In this document: positions 35,347 to 46,756 of the stretch, piece after piece
Numbering within the stretch: the first letter of the stretch is position 1
Layout of the letters: the number at the start of each line of letters is the position of its first letter
Source of the DNA: Thamnaconus septentrionalis
Taxonomy: Eukaryota > Chordata > Actinopteri > Tetraodontiformes > Monacanthidae
Length of the DNA stretch: 64,000 nucleotides
Reading direction: 5' to 3'
Assembly (NCBI GenBank): GCA_009823395.1
Contig: CM020518.1
Location: forward strand, 10,716,501 to 10,780,500
Program-made: the position numbers and the translations under genes
The notes under the pieces: model-generated
Seen by the model: only the letters and a program-made list of their open reading frames with translations
Databases searched by the model: none
Told to the model about the DNA's origin: nothing

Positions 35347-38300
35347 CAGCTGAAGGATTGACTCTAATCACGGTGGATTTAATGCCCAGACCCCGACGGC
35401 GCTACAGTTCTTTAATCACACCTCCAGTTCCCTCTTGCCCAAGTGCGCGCGCCATTCAAGTCAGAGGGAGAAGACAATTAAAAGTGCCGCTAATGAGCCC
35501 AACGAAGGGTCTCATTGCCGTTCCCTCTCCTTTTTTTTTTTTTTTTTTTAAATGAATCGTTAACTCCGAGTCATTCTTTACGCAAGCGCTCCCACTTTTG
35601 CACCCGGTCGCATCGACAGCGGCCTTGCCGAAGCTTCCTTCACCTAAATGCGTCGCGGGCAATTAGTCATCCGTCGTTTTTTAACCCTACGAAGCCTCTC
35701 ACCTGGTAACCGCCGTCCCCATCACCATGTAGGCAAATGTAATTATTCTCCCTGTAAACAGTCAGCCGCCGCAGCCGTGTTCTAAGTCGGCTCCTCCGAG
35801 CAGCCGACAAGGAAAAAATGCTGCACATCCTCGGTAAAAATGGTGAGTTACAAGTCAAGTGCCTTTTGATTGGACGTTAATCTTTTGTCTGGCTGTACAG
35901 CTGTGTTTTCCCCCCTCCAGACTCCACTCCTACCTGACAGCCACTACCCTGGCACTCCATCTCAGCCTCAGCCATTTTCCGTGCCTCAACCTTTGCAACT
36001 GGGTTATCCGGCACTAAAATCGCCCGGAAAAAAAATAGTTTCCCATTATATTCAGTAATTGGAAACTGTCCTTTCAGGTGCCCAGTGTTTTGTTTACCTT
36101 CGTGTTTGCTTGTTTGCTCCTACGCGTGCTATTTTCCCTCCGAAAATTCAATCAGCAAACATTCTTTTTCGTGAATACTTTTCCATTCTTCCTTTTTTAG
36201 GCCTACACTCACCTTTTCAGTGGTGCAGATCATTAACAATGCACTCGGAGTGGATCACTTGGATTCCGACGAGGTAGGGGAGTGAAACGCAGCCATCACA
36301 ACCTGCTCTAAAAAAAAAAATAAAAAAAAAATGCACAGAAGGGGAAAAAGGAAGACGGGCTGCCAGGAGTCAGAAGCGGCTGCTGCTGCCGCAGGGATTA
36401 GCGCAGACGCTGGAGGAATTTCTTGGTGGAACGCAGTGAGTCGTTCCATTTCACACCGGGGTTTACTTGGTGCCTACGTGCCGCCGTGACCGCGGGGAAA
36501 TCTGATTGGTCCTCTTGATCACATGGTTCGCCAAAACAAACGTCCAAAGTTTTGCTACTTCCACTTTGCAGATGGTTTCTTCTGGTTTTCACCTGGTCAT
36601 ATTGGTTTGATCAAATAGGTTTTTGAGGCGCAGTTCGAGGCTGAAGTACTTATGAAGCCGTCTCTGCTTTTCTTGTTCAGCCAATCGGCAATTTTTATTT
36701 ACTTTTTGCCAAATAATCATAGGCACCTTTGCAAAGTCTAATAGTGATGTGTGATATGGCAAGATGTGGCGTTGATGCGATAGCCACCACTAGACGTGAT
36801 GATGACCAGTTGGGTAGAGTTGACTTGGGACCAATCCATCTGGATGATCCTGACATGTTGTTTGTGGCAAAGGGTGAAAAGAAAATTATTATTTTGCTGA
36901 ACTCGGAAATTACAGATCAATTGTGTTCATTATGTCTTCGGTTTTTACTGGATTTATATATTTCTTTCATACAGATATACTGTAGGTTTTTCTCCCACCT
37001 AAGGTAGGAGAAAAACTCAAATCACATCTGTGCCTCATGTGCAATGTTTCCTCTTTCCAATAAGTGTACATTTCCTGATATGATTCAATAGGCGTTTGCT
37101 GTGCCTCCACTGCCGCGCCGAGTGTGAGGCAGCCAGGAGGAGACGGCCGGCCGGCCTGCAGACCTCGATAGCTGCTCCTCGTTCCCTGTGGAGGCTCAAT
37201 CAGGTGTGACTCATGCTGAATAAAGGCTCGGCGGACAAATGGAATTCACAGAGAGCCGTAATGCCGACAAGCTTGTCATCTTCTTCTCCCTATAATTGTC
37301 TTTCCATGTCTCAGCAGGTCAGTCCCGAAGTGGCTGCTGCGCCTCTGTCTGGCCCAGCGTTTTACAAAAGGTTGGGAAGAAAAGGAAGTCGGTTTTATCC
37401 TCAGAGTCTCTTCAGAATCCCAGTTCGTTGAAATGTTTTGGGGGCGGGGTTCAGACTGTGTGAACCAGGAATTTACTCTCAAAGTGTCTGAAAATGACTT
37501 TGGTAAACAGCTTGATTGCAGGTCACTCAAGATTGAAATTTTGGATGTGGACTTCAGTTGAACTTTGATCCCTTTGTTGAACCACAACAGCGGATGTGGA
37601 TTAGAAAATGTCAAGATCCCTATTTTGAATGAACCTACTCCTACTTCCAATAAAGACAATCTGTAATACTCGCATCGGCAATAATTTCCAGACTTTTACT
37701 TTTAATTTGCATGTCTGTGTCCTTCCGCAAATATTTCAAGAAAGCTTCAAATACATGAATGAGGTGCAGTGCCTCTTATCATCATTACTATTTTGCAGCA
37801 GAGATAGTGCCACCAATGTGTCCTTTACAAAATTACAAATCTAGACTTTTTTCAGCTGTTTATTTGAGAAGTGAGTTAATAAAATGAAATTCACGACAGG
37901 ATGGGATAAAAATCTGCTGCCAGAGTCGGTGAAGGACAAACACTGCTGAGCCACACAGCAAAGAGAAAATATTTCTATCATAACAAAACGGTGGAAGGGG
38001 AGGGAGGAGCAGAAATTCTTCACAGACAAGCGGAGGTTATAAAATCCTATTGTCTCAATTGCTGAATCCAAGGCAACGCGCTTTCGGGATGGTCAGGTAC
38101 CTCTTTTTTTTACAAGTAAAACAGGCAAGCAGACAGAGTAAGCGGAGCTGCCGTCAGTCGGCGCAAGGCAAACTCCCACTATGGCGTCTATAAAAGCCAC
38201 AGGCCACACTTGAAACGGTCCGCGCAAGGTGACGATGACGTACGCGCAAACTAGAGAGAGAGAGAGAGAGGTTGGGGGAGTAAAAAAAGGGGCGGCAGAC

Positions 38301-39412
38301 AGAGACGCCGTCTCTTTGAGAGCGTGGCGGTGTGTTGACAGGAAGTCGAGGATTTATCTTCGCCGCGAGTCCTGGAGGCTCCGCCAACGTGACTGGCAGC
38401 TGTCGATGTTCCAGGGGCGCAGCGTGACGGAGTGTTTTATGTAATACTGTGCCGTGATCACTTCTACCACTATTGATAGAGAGGGAAAGGGAGGGGGGGG
38501 GGGGCAAACAACCCACATCCCTGCATTTCCGACTGTTTGTGGTCGCAGGAAGGAAAGTGCTTCTCGTCTGTAGATGGAAAACTGAGTCAGTGTGACTGGT
38601 TACGACTCGGTGACAGCTTTGACAGCTTTTTTTTTTTTTTTTTTAAAAGAAAAAAATATCCAGATCCAGGTTATGCCAGGCATGGTGCTTTTGCAGAGTG
38701 AATCTAAATGTGATTAAAAAACAAACAAACAAACAAACAAAAAGCCCTTCTTTCAAACCTGTTTAAACTTTCACACCTACAACATAATTCTCCAGTGGTG
38801 TCATTTTTATTCTTACCACTTTTCCAAAGTTGAGCTTTGTTTTTGGTTCTTCTTTTTTTTTTTTTTGACAGATCCAAAAGATTGTTGCATGGGGCTTTCG
38901 TCCAATCACCGAGCTTGTTGCAGCGTGAGACTTTTAAACATTCACGATGGTGGATTGTCTGAGCCCCTGGTCCCATGCAGCAAAAAAACAAGGAAAAAGT
39001 GCCCAAACATGAAGGTGTTTCATAACAGTGGTGAGTGTAAAATCCAACCTTGATTGATGCCTTTCAGAAAAAAAAAAACAAAACACATTCAAGGTAGAGG
39101 CCAACATGACCATGAAGCCCTCCCAGTGTGTTTTACCTGGGCCCATCCTGTATCAGTTTTTTTGCTTCTTTGAGACTGCACACCCACACCTTCAGAAAAT
39201 GAGTCTGTTTTTAATATGAATACAGTGCAAGACGGTTGAAGCACCGACATGTTTGACATTTACATCAGGGGGAATTTATCAGGGGTGAGGGAAAAACAAC
39301 CTTATGTTACACTCTCGATTACATTAAGCGCTGACCACTCTGCGGGGTTTATCTTGACAGCATTTAGTCCTCCTCAATCTCCAACCCCATCTGCTTATCG
39401 TCTGATTGCAAC
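35347..39412. other. non-coding
   Basis: Long stretch without a gene. It holds a T run at 35532-35549, A runs at 36311-36331, (GA)7 at 38252-38270, a G12 run at 38492-38503, a T20 run at 38626-38644, an ACAA repeat at 38721-38742 and a T run at 38851-38865. All open frames are short and lack motifs. One small GC-rich patch lies at 37100-37160. Confidence 0.5.
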
Positions 39413-39450
39413 GCAGCCGCCGGGCGCAGCCGCCGGGCGCAGCCGCCGGC
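39413..39450 (+). repeat. 13-bp GC-rich minisatellite, about 3 units
   Basis: Unit GCAGCCGCCGGGC repeated three times, the last one base short. Confidence 0.92.
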
Positions 39451-42019
39451 GTTTCAGGCAGGGCGGATAGCGAAGCGCGGTCCCGAGATGACTCATCAGT
39501 TTATCTGCACGACGGCGGTGGACACTCTCCAAAGGCTCGCTCTCAAAACCGTTTGATTGTTTACGGAGCGCAGATTGGTAGGCAAATTGACTGTTATCAA
39601 CGTGCTTTTGTGCTCCCTTGCCTGTGATTGATGCTCACCGCTGCACTTACAGACCTTTGAGAACCGCTCAAAGGTGACGTGATATGCCTGCCCAAAAGGT
39701 CAATGACTGATTACACTGACAGCTTTCCCAGGGGCGCGTGCGAAAACCATGTTGTTTTTTTGGTTTTTTTTCCTACTCACCTTTCACCATGTTGCTCAGT
39801 CCTCAGGACTTAAAGACCGTTGCTGTCAAACACTATGGTCTGCTTTTAATAAAATGAACTCTGACAAAGTATGTATGTTTGAAAAGGTTTACAACGGTGG
39901 ACATTTTGCCCTCTGTGACGACCACATGAGCTTGCGCAGCCAGTTAATGCTTGTATGCGCTAGCTAGCCACCGTACTCTTCGCTCTGGTGTCATATTTTA
40001 ATCAGATATTAGCACAGTGGTGTGCTTTTGGTTCACAGGTGATAAAATTGACCCTTTCGTGACTTAACTTTGTTTTAGAGTTCTTTTTTCACAATCTGCA
40101 ACTCACTGTATGAAAACAGGAACAGCAGTAAGGGCAAACTGGAGGTTTACTGTATTTAAACATTTGCATGGCACGGACAGCCGGCGTATTGCTTTCTTTC
40201 ATTGTCTTTCATATTGCGTCTTCCTCTCGTGGGTTCAGGATGCCTTAGCAGCAGCGAGATGATGATAATGGCCTGCAGCTGTGCATCATCACAGTGTAAT
40301 CATTAGCTCTGAAATGTGGGCTGAAACAGATGCCCTACCTGACAACTCTTGACAGCACCGTCCCAGTTTCGTTGACATATTTCCGCTGTCTACGGTCGCT
40401 GAGAGCCGAATTACATCCCTACGCTTTGGTATTTCGTTATCCGATGTGAGCAAAACTTAGCAAGCAATGAGACCTTCGAGCAAAAAAGGTCTCATTGACC
40501 TGAAAAAAAAAAATCAGTACAGAAGAAGCTAATATTCGTACATGCCGAAAAAACAATCGCTATGTGAACAGAAGTGGCTCCTGTTTAACTTGTCAAAGTA
40601 ATTTCTATTTGTTTGATCCATTTATGTCTTTATATTCAAATATTTAATTACATGACCAAAATTGCCATTTAGTAAACATTACAAAACACATCTCTCATAG
40701 ATTAAACCTTAAAAAAAAAAAAAAGAACAACCAATAAGGGTCATGAGACACAGACAGCATCCAGCAGTTCTCTAGAAGTTCAGCTTCAAACAAAACAAAA
40801 TATATAAGCATTTAATTATCTAAGTTGCAGACGTTGATATAAACTAGATAAAAACAAAGTACCGCAAGAAAACAAAACCCAAAAAAAAGGAGTGTTGCCT
40901 ACTTAATAATGTGACGGGAAGTGTGATGAGCCGGGGCGCAGAGGGTCTCAGGAGACTCTAAATGTCTCCAGCTGATGTATTAATCGCAGGTTGATGCTTC
41001 AAGGAGAGTCAAAGATGGCAACAATGCAATAAGTGAAATGTCATCCGGAGCCCGACATCTTTCTTTGGAGAATAGAAAAAATTGTGTGCGTGTGTGTAAG
41101 TGTGTGTGTGTTTGGGGGGCGGAAGGGGGGGTGTCAGAAATTGAAAAGGAAAATACGTACAAGTACCAATTTACACTTGCGACAAGATGATTATAATATA
41201 ATAGTTGCACAGGGCTTTGTAAGTGGAGCCTTGACTCGTGTCCAAGTTCAGCAGAGTTCAGATTCACGGAGCTGAACTTTTGAGACAACGACCAAATTTA
41301 GCCTCCATATTCAAATCTGCGTGTATCTACTCATCTTCCAACAAGTACAGCATTTTTGACAAGTGTATTTAAAGCCATTTCGGTGTGTACACGGATGTTT
41401 TCAACTCTATTTGTTCACATCTGCAAACATTTGTGTTTGTTCTGTGTCTGTCAGCAGCAGCACCTTTCGAAATGCATCAGATGATAATATTTGATGTTCT
41501 GCAAAATGATCAGGGTGTCCTAGGACTCGTTACACCTCCTGTAGCCCCTTTTATAGGCTGTTTGAATTCTGGAACAAAGGCTGTAGACCTATTACTTGGG
41601 AAAATAATTGTTGTAATACCACACTTTTGTGGAGTGTCTGGATAAATATTAGTCTGGGACCTGGCTTCACACATTTGAGCAGCTTGTGGGAATTTCAAAA
41701 AAACAAAGCTGCCATCGTAGTTTTCATCGAGTCGCGAGGAAACCGAAAAAAACACAAACACGGGCCCGCGCTGCCAGGAGTCGGTAATCTCGGAATTGGC
41801 TGCTGCTTGGGAGGATTTCGGCTCAATTGTGAAAACACACGCTCACCAATGACCACACGGATTTGCACACCTTCGCAGAACCAGGGAGGGTCGAGCCAAG
41901 GTTATCAACATTTGTCCGTGGTATTGATCAGGAGGTATTAGCGGGAAAATGAGAGGTCACCGGGTGACAAACTAAATCAAAGGCACAGCGCTGTTTTTGA
42001 CGCAACTCCATCCGACACC
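39451..42019. other. non-coding
   Basis: A runs at 40505-40514 and 40710-40723, and a GTGT tract at 41086-41111. The 86-codon + frame at 41385-41645 has no recognisable motif. No gene or transposon identified. Confidence 0.5.
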
Positions 42020-42310
42020 CCCTCGGCGCCCTTCTGAGGGAGCAGTTAGCTGTTGAAAATTACTTAAAAATTTGTGAGGTGGCGGCCGAGCACCGAGACC
42101 AATTAGGTTCAAGGCCTCGGGCCGTCGGTGAATAAACCACCGCGGCTCCTCTCAAGAGCCTGATTCAGGTCAGAGAAAAACAACACAGGCAATAAAAACA
42201 ACAATAACACTAATAACCCGCATCCGCATGACCCTATTAGAGCACTAAGGGGGCAAACAAATGGTTCTGCAGTTATCCCCTAAGATGCATTATGCATGAT
42301 TTCTAATGAA
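42020..42310. promoter_or_regulatory. candidate conserved non-coding block
   Basis: Low-repeat stretch with CCAATTAGG, ACTAATAACCC, CCTATTAGAG and the dyad ATGCATTATGCAT (POU/octamer-like) near 42285-42297. It reads like a clustered transcription-factor-site region. Inference only. Confidence 0.35.
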
Positions 42311-43845
42311 GGCGGTGTGACGCCGCAGATCTGATACTGTCACTCATTGCGGCACATTGAAGCTTGTTGAAGTTCTCACTTCTAAGTAGGTATGTTAAAT
42401 TGAAAAGATTTATGTAGCTGTCAAGTGTTTCTTGAAAAGCACTAAGCAAAGTGTGTCCTGTTATTTCAAGAATGACTAGTGGAGTATTTAACTCACTTAC
42501 GAAACAGAAGGCTTCTTTGAAAGATAAAAACGGGTCGCCATATATCACATTTAGCACAAAAATAAGATTATCCCACTTGTCAAAACAGAGCAAAGGCCAG
42601 GAAAAGGCAGCAGACTTTCAGGTCACGGTTGAAAGTTTCTTGGTGTGGTGAAGGGCTTGATTGTTCTGTAAATAGAATTGCTTTATGCCACTTCCTGACA
42701 AGAATGTTTCCTTTTTTCCCCCCTCATCTAAACTCTCAAACATTGTCCTTTTAGAAGGTGTGAGATCCAAAACACTTCACATTTTCCTTTCCTAGACGTT
42801 ATGTTTGTTTGTGACTTTCTTATTTGGCCATGTGAAATATTAGTGTCTGTACAATGTCTTGAATTAAAATCTTAAGATACTAAACACATTTTCTCATCTG
42901 AAATATCAAACGTTCACGTCTTGAGATAAAATGTATCAGCCAAGAGATATTTCACGCGTGTCCTCTCTCAACTATAAACATGGCTGTGGCTTACATGCAA
43001 GAGATTCAAAGCATTTTCTTTTTCTTAACCAACGCTTATGTTTTAAAAATGAGATCCAGATGTGTTCTTATTCCTAATTTGTAGAATCACTGGGCCTGTG
43101 CAATTTTCAAGCAAACTGAATTACGTTGCATTAGGCTCCAACAATACTCTCCATTTAGATCTATTCACCTCTTTTCCCACCGTGCGAAGCCAAATAGATC
43201 TGGACACTTTAACGGTGCTTAAAACTGAATTCCGCCATTAGCTCTTTATTCAGAATTGATTTTCTTTCCGTCTGCCATCAAATCCAATCGCTGCTGCTCC
43301 CGTGGCCCACCCCGGTGTTACACCATCGCACGTGTATATTCCCTTTGTCCCTCTTGACGACAAATATGTGCGCGCGCACATCTGTGTTTGAGTGTGATTT
43401 AATGCAAGTGGATCTCATCGGTCCGTGAAGGTGGGGACTGCTGCCCTCAGAGCAGTGGATTACAGCCAAATGAGTCAATCTTTGGTGAGCAACAGCAGCC
43501 AGTAGCTACCCGCCGACACAGCTGAGGAGTGAGTCATCGGGTAACGACGCTCTGAGGACATCGTCGACCGGACTGTGAGGATCCTTCGCAAGGGCTCGCT
43601 CGCAGTGTGAAGCGCTATATTTGAAAGCTTGTTTATCTGTGTTTGTCTGTCTGCGCTGCGCCCGAGGCAACAACTGGCCGTTTTGGTCCACGTCCTCGTC
43701 ACAGTTTCCATTGCGTGTTGACGCTGAGAGTCCAGGCAGAATGGAAAGTCGAGCTGATTTCCAGGCGGCGCTTGTACAAGGTAGCCAGCTTGTAATCACA
43801 TTTTTCTGAGATGACTTGGAGGTTTGGGTTTGATCCACAACCGGG
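42311..43845. other. non-coding
   Basis: AT-rich to about 43260, then mixed. No exon recognised. Confidence 0.5.
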
Positions 43846-43915
43846 TCATACCAAAGACTATTAAATTGGTACCCATCGCCCCTCAGCTTGGCACTCCCAA
43901 TTGGGACTTTAGCTT
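43846..43915 (+). repeat. fragment of dispersed repeat (copy B)
   Basis: Reads ACCAAAGACTATTAAATTGG, then TACCCATCG and CTCAGCTTGGCACTC, alignable with copy A at 13321-13390 and in the same orientation. It ends 30 bp before the TIR element below. Confidence 0.55.
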
Positions 43916-43945
43916 TAAGTTTGACTTCTGTGCCGGACACAGATC

Positions 43946-44631
43946 TTAGGCTGTGTTCAGACTGCAGGCAAATCTGATTCAAATCAGATTCCTTCTCAAA
44001 TCTAATTTTTAGGGCTGACTGTCCACACTGTTTTTAGCAAGTGTCCAAAAGGGCTCTGGCTCTGTTCAGACTGGGTCACATTATTGACCCATCTGACTGG
44101 TTGCTGTAGCAACAACGTCGGAGCGGAGGCGACATCCAATCAAATTAAACTTTATTTATCTAGCTCTTTTCGTGCATCCAGCATAGCGTGTAGTGTGACG
44201 TCATATAATTGCAACAGCGGCACTTGTTGCGATACATGGCCTGGAGCTTGGCTTGAATGGAGCTACAGTATCTCCCCACAGACTGATGAGCCAATGAGTT
44301 TCCTCCTCTGTCCAGGGACTGCTGTTTTCCACTTCTTGTGTCCGCTCCATTATGTTACAGCTCCGCATCTGGAATGGTGCCCTCTGGTCTGGCGCATTGG
44401 GTCTTGCATAGAGTGACGTCACTGACAGTCAAACCCCAATCGGTGTGTTTGGAGCTGTTCGCATCTGTCCAAATGCGATTTGAAACGACTTCCCGAAGGT
44501 GGTTTCAATCCGTTTTGCAAAAATCGGATTTCATGTGATTTGTGACTGTTCAGACTACAAATGAGCCGTCCGGTTTCAATCTGGATGGGCTAAAAATTCT
44601 GATTTTGGCTGGCTGTATGAACGCGGCCTAA
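43946..44631. mobile_element. non-autonomous DNA transposon (TIR element)
   Basis: The left end reads TTAGGCTGTGTTCAGACTGC. The reverse complement of the right end reads TTAGGCCGCGTTCATACAGC. About 17 of the first 20 bases agree, with subterminal similarity continuing (CAAATCTGATTC against CAAAATCAGAATT). Internal ATCTGATT-type motifs recur near both ends. The 686-bp interior has no transposase frame. TA or TTA/TAA borders are possible; I cannot fix the target duplication, so the superfamily stays open. Confidence 0.7.
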
Positions 44632-46059
44632 TAGTAATGATGCTTTCCTATTTTGAACGCACATTGCTTCGAAACAATTCAATGACATCTCTTAGTTTGT
44701 GTTTCTGCTGCTGTCTCAGGTATACAATTGGTTCAACAACGTGTACCATTTAATCGCCTGTGTTTACCCGCTGCCTCATAAAAATGGCTCAACTCCCCCT
44801 TTTTCACTTGGAATATTAAGCTGCTGTGTTTCAACACTGAATGGCCTTTTTTTTTAAAAACCACAATAGTTAAAAAGTGAGATCACTTTGCACCGCATGG
44901 CGTCTTTATGCTGCACCGGTTTTCACACCAGCAGTTTCCCGCCTCTAAAGGTCTCGCAAAATGTGGTGAAATGATCACGCGCAATTATGAGGCGCTGTCG
45001 CTAACCGAGCCTGAGACTGCGAGCCTCAAGGCAAAGGCATGGAAGTGGCAAAGCTGAGCTCGTACAATATAGCTCAGTCGTAGAGCTATTAAATAGTATG
45101 AGCTCATCAAACACAAGGCAGTCGTACCAGTGCTAGCTTGGCTTTCACCAAAATGTACATTTCGTTCGTCTGAATTTAAACTTTTGAACATTTTAAACAA
45201 TCATTTTCTCCAGATGCGAATGTCAAGGATGAGGGTGAACCTCATCATCCACCACAGGAAACTTGCATTTGTAACTTGCATGCATGCATTTCACATACTG
45301 TAGACAATGCAGACAAAAAACATCTAGTTCCACAAGGTGCCACACTCTAAATGAACAAAGTAAAAGATTGGGGGGAAAAAATAACCAAGCAATCAGAAGT
45401 TTGCACAGGCTCGTGGGATGCAGTCAGACGTGCCGCAGATAGTTTTAATTTTAGTCTTTCATTATGCAGCATGTGGGCACAAATGACTTGCTGTACCTTC
45501 CAATATTCTGCTGCATAATTGTGCCGTTTCACCAATTACTTCCCCAGAAATTCCGATGGAAAGGATGTGAAGGGTCCTTGATGATCTGATCCATCTTTAT
45601 TAAAACAAGATCATTGTGCTGCTGAGCAACAGACACCTGGTCGCCAGACTGGCTGCCCTGATCACGGGCTGGTATCTTCCTCTGACATTGGAAATGCATA
45701 TATGAGATAATGCACATGAAGCCAAGGACGGAGACACACTCTGCAGGACACTTGATCGGCTTGGTAAGAAATAACATGTGTGCTGCAGTTTCTTTAAATC
45801 ATTCAGTGTACAAGTCATGGAGAAGCAACTTTGCATCGATTTTGACGACCAGATATTCAGGAGTTGAGACCTGACCAAATTCAGCACTAGTCTTGGACTT
45901 TTTTTGTTTGTTTTTGACAAAAGTGAATAACCATCATACAGTATTTGTATCCCCAATGTTTATCTCAAGAAAGTCGAAATGAACACTGTTAAAATAAAAC
46001 TCTGTATCCCCTTTGCAAAGCCATTTGCTCTGTTGAACAGTCATACCTAAAAAAAAAGC
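44632..46059. other. non-coding
   Basis: No gene. A minus-strand frame near 45547-45600 reads KMDQIIKDPSHPFHRNF, faintly like the C-terminal part of some LINE reverse transcriptases, but it is too short to call. Confidence 0.45.
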
Positions 46060-46215
46060 CACAATATGTCATTAATTAATTAAAGGCAAAGACAAACAAA
46101 CAACGAATGAACGATTCAATACATAATGAATTAATTGTGGCTCTGGAATATGATGGCACTTCAGGTAATTATTTCATTAGATATTTAATTATATCATGGT
46201 ACCTGTAATTGCAGT
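46060..46215. promoter_or_regulatory. candidate conserved non-coding block
   Basis: The densest cluster of homeodomain-type cores in the window: CATTAATTAATTAAAGG, TAATGAATTAATTG, GGTAATTATTTCATTAG, ATTTAATTATATC and GTAATTGCAG in about 150 bp. It resembles developmental-enhancer conserved elements of vertebrates. Needs comparison with other fish. Confidence 0.4.
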
Positions 46216-46603
46216 CATTGTGAAATGACTTGAACTATCAGGGTGCCCAGTCTGACAGAGTCTAATCGAGTGAGGTCCATTGCTTTGGTCTATGTTTGTT
46301 CTTTGGCTGTCCTCGACTTCATAGATCGCATGCTAGGTGCCCTCTGGTCCTTGTCTGTGCTTCTGCATCCTGGTACGCGAGTCAGGCTGGAGTTCTCATT
46401 CAAATAGAAGCGCTGGTGTGAATTTTCATTAACTGCAATCAATATTTTCATTGGCTAGAAATGACTGAAACAGTCCTGCCACCTGATTTTGACAGGTTAA
46501 ATTAGAGTAATTCATACGTAATTTTACAATGAAACTGCAAGCACAGGAACATTGAAATAATTGAACATATGCTGAGTCGATTATATATTGAATAATTATG
46601 TCC
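46216..46603. other. non-coding
   Basis: AT-rich unique-looking DNA. No gene. Confidence 0.5.
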
Positions 46604-46756
46604 ATTTTAACAACGTGCCATGAACTGGCGACTTGTCCAGGGTGTACCCTGCCTTCGCCCTAAGACAGCTGGGATAGGCACCAGCAGACCCCGTGACCCT
46701 GAATTGGAATAAGCGGGTATAGAAGATGGATGGATGGATGGATGGATTTTAACAAC
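46604..46756 (+). mobile_element. 5'-truncated L2-like LINE tail with 11-bp target duplication
   Basis: The body 46615-46745 reads CATGAACTGGCGACTTGTCC through CTGAATTGGAATAAGCGGG and ends in GGAT repeats, a very common teleost LINE 3' tail. A perfect 11-bp direct repeat ATTTTAACAAC brackets it (46604-46614 and 46746-46756), the mark of target-primed insertion. About 130 bp remain, so it carries no coding sequence. Confidence 0.85.

Noticed and set aside
45547..45600. Minus-strand KMDQIIKDPSHPFHRNF, faintly LINE reverse-transcriptase-like
   Set aside because: Only 17 residues; flanking translation does not support it. A blastx search would settle it.
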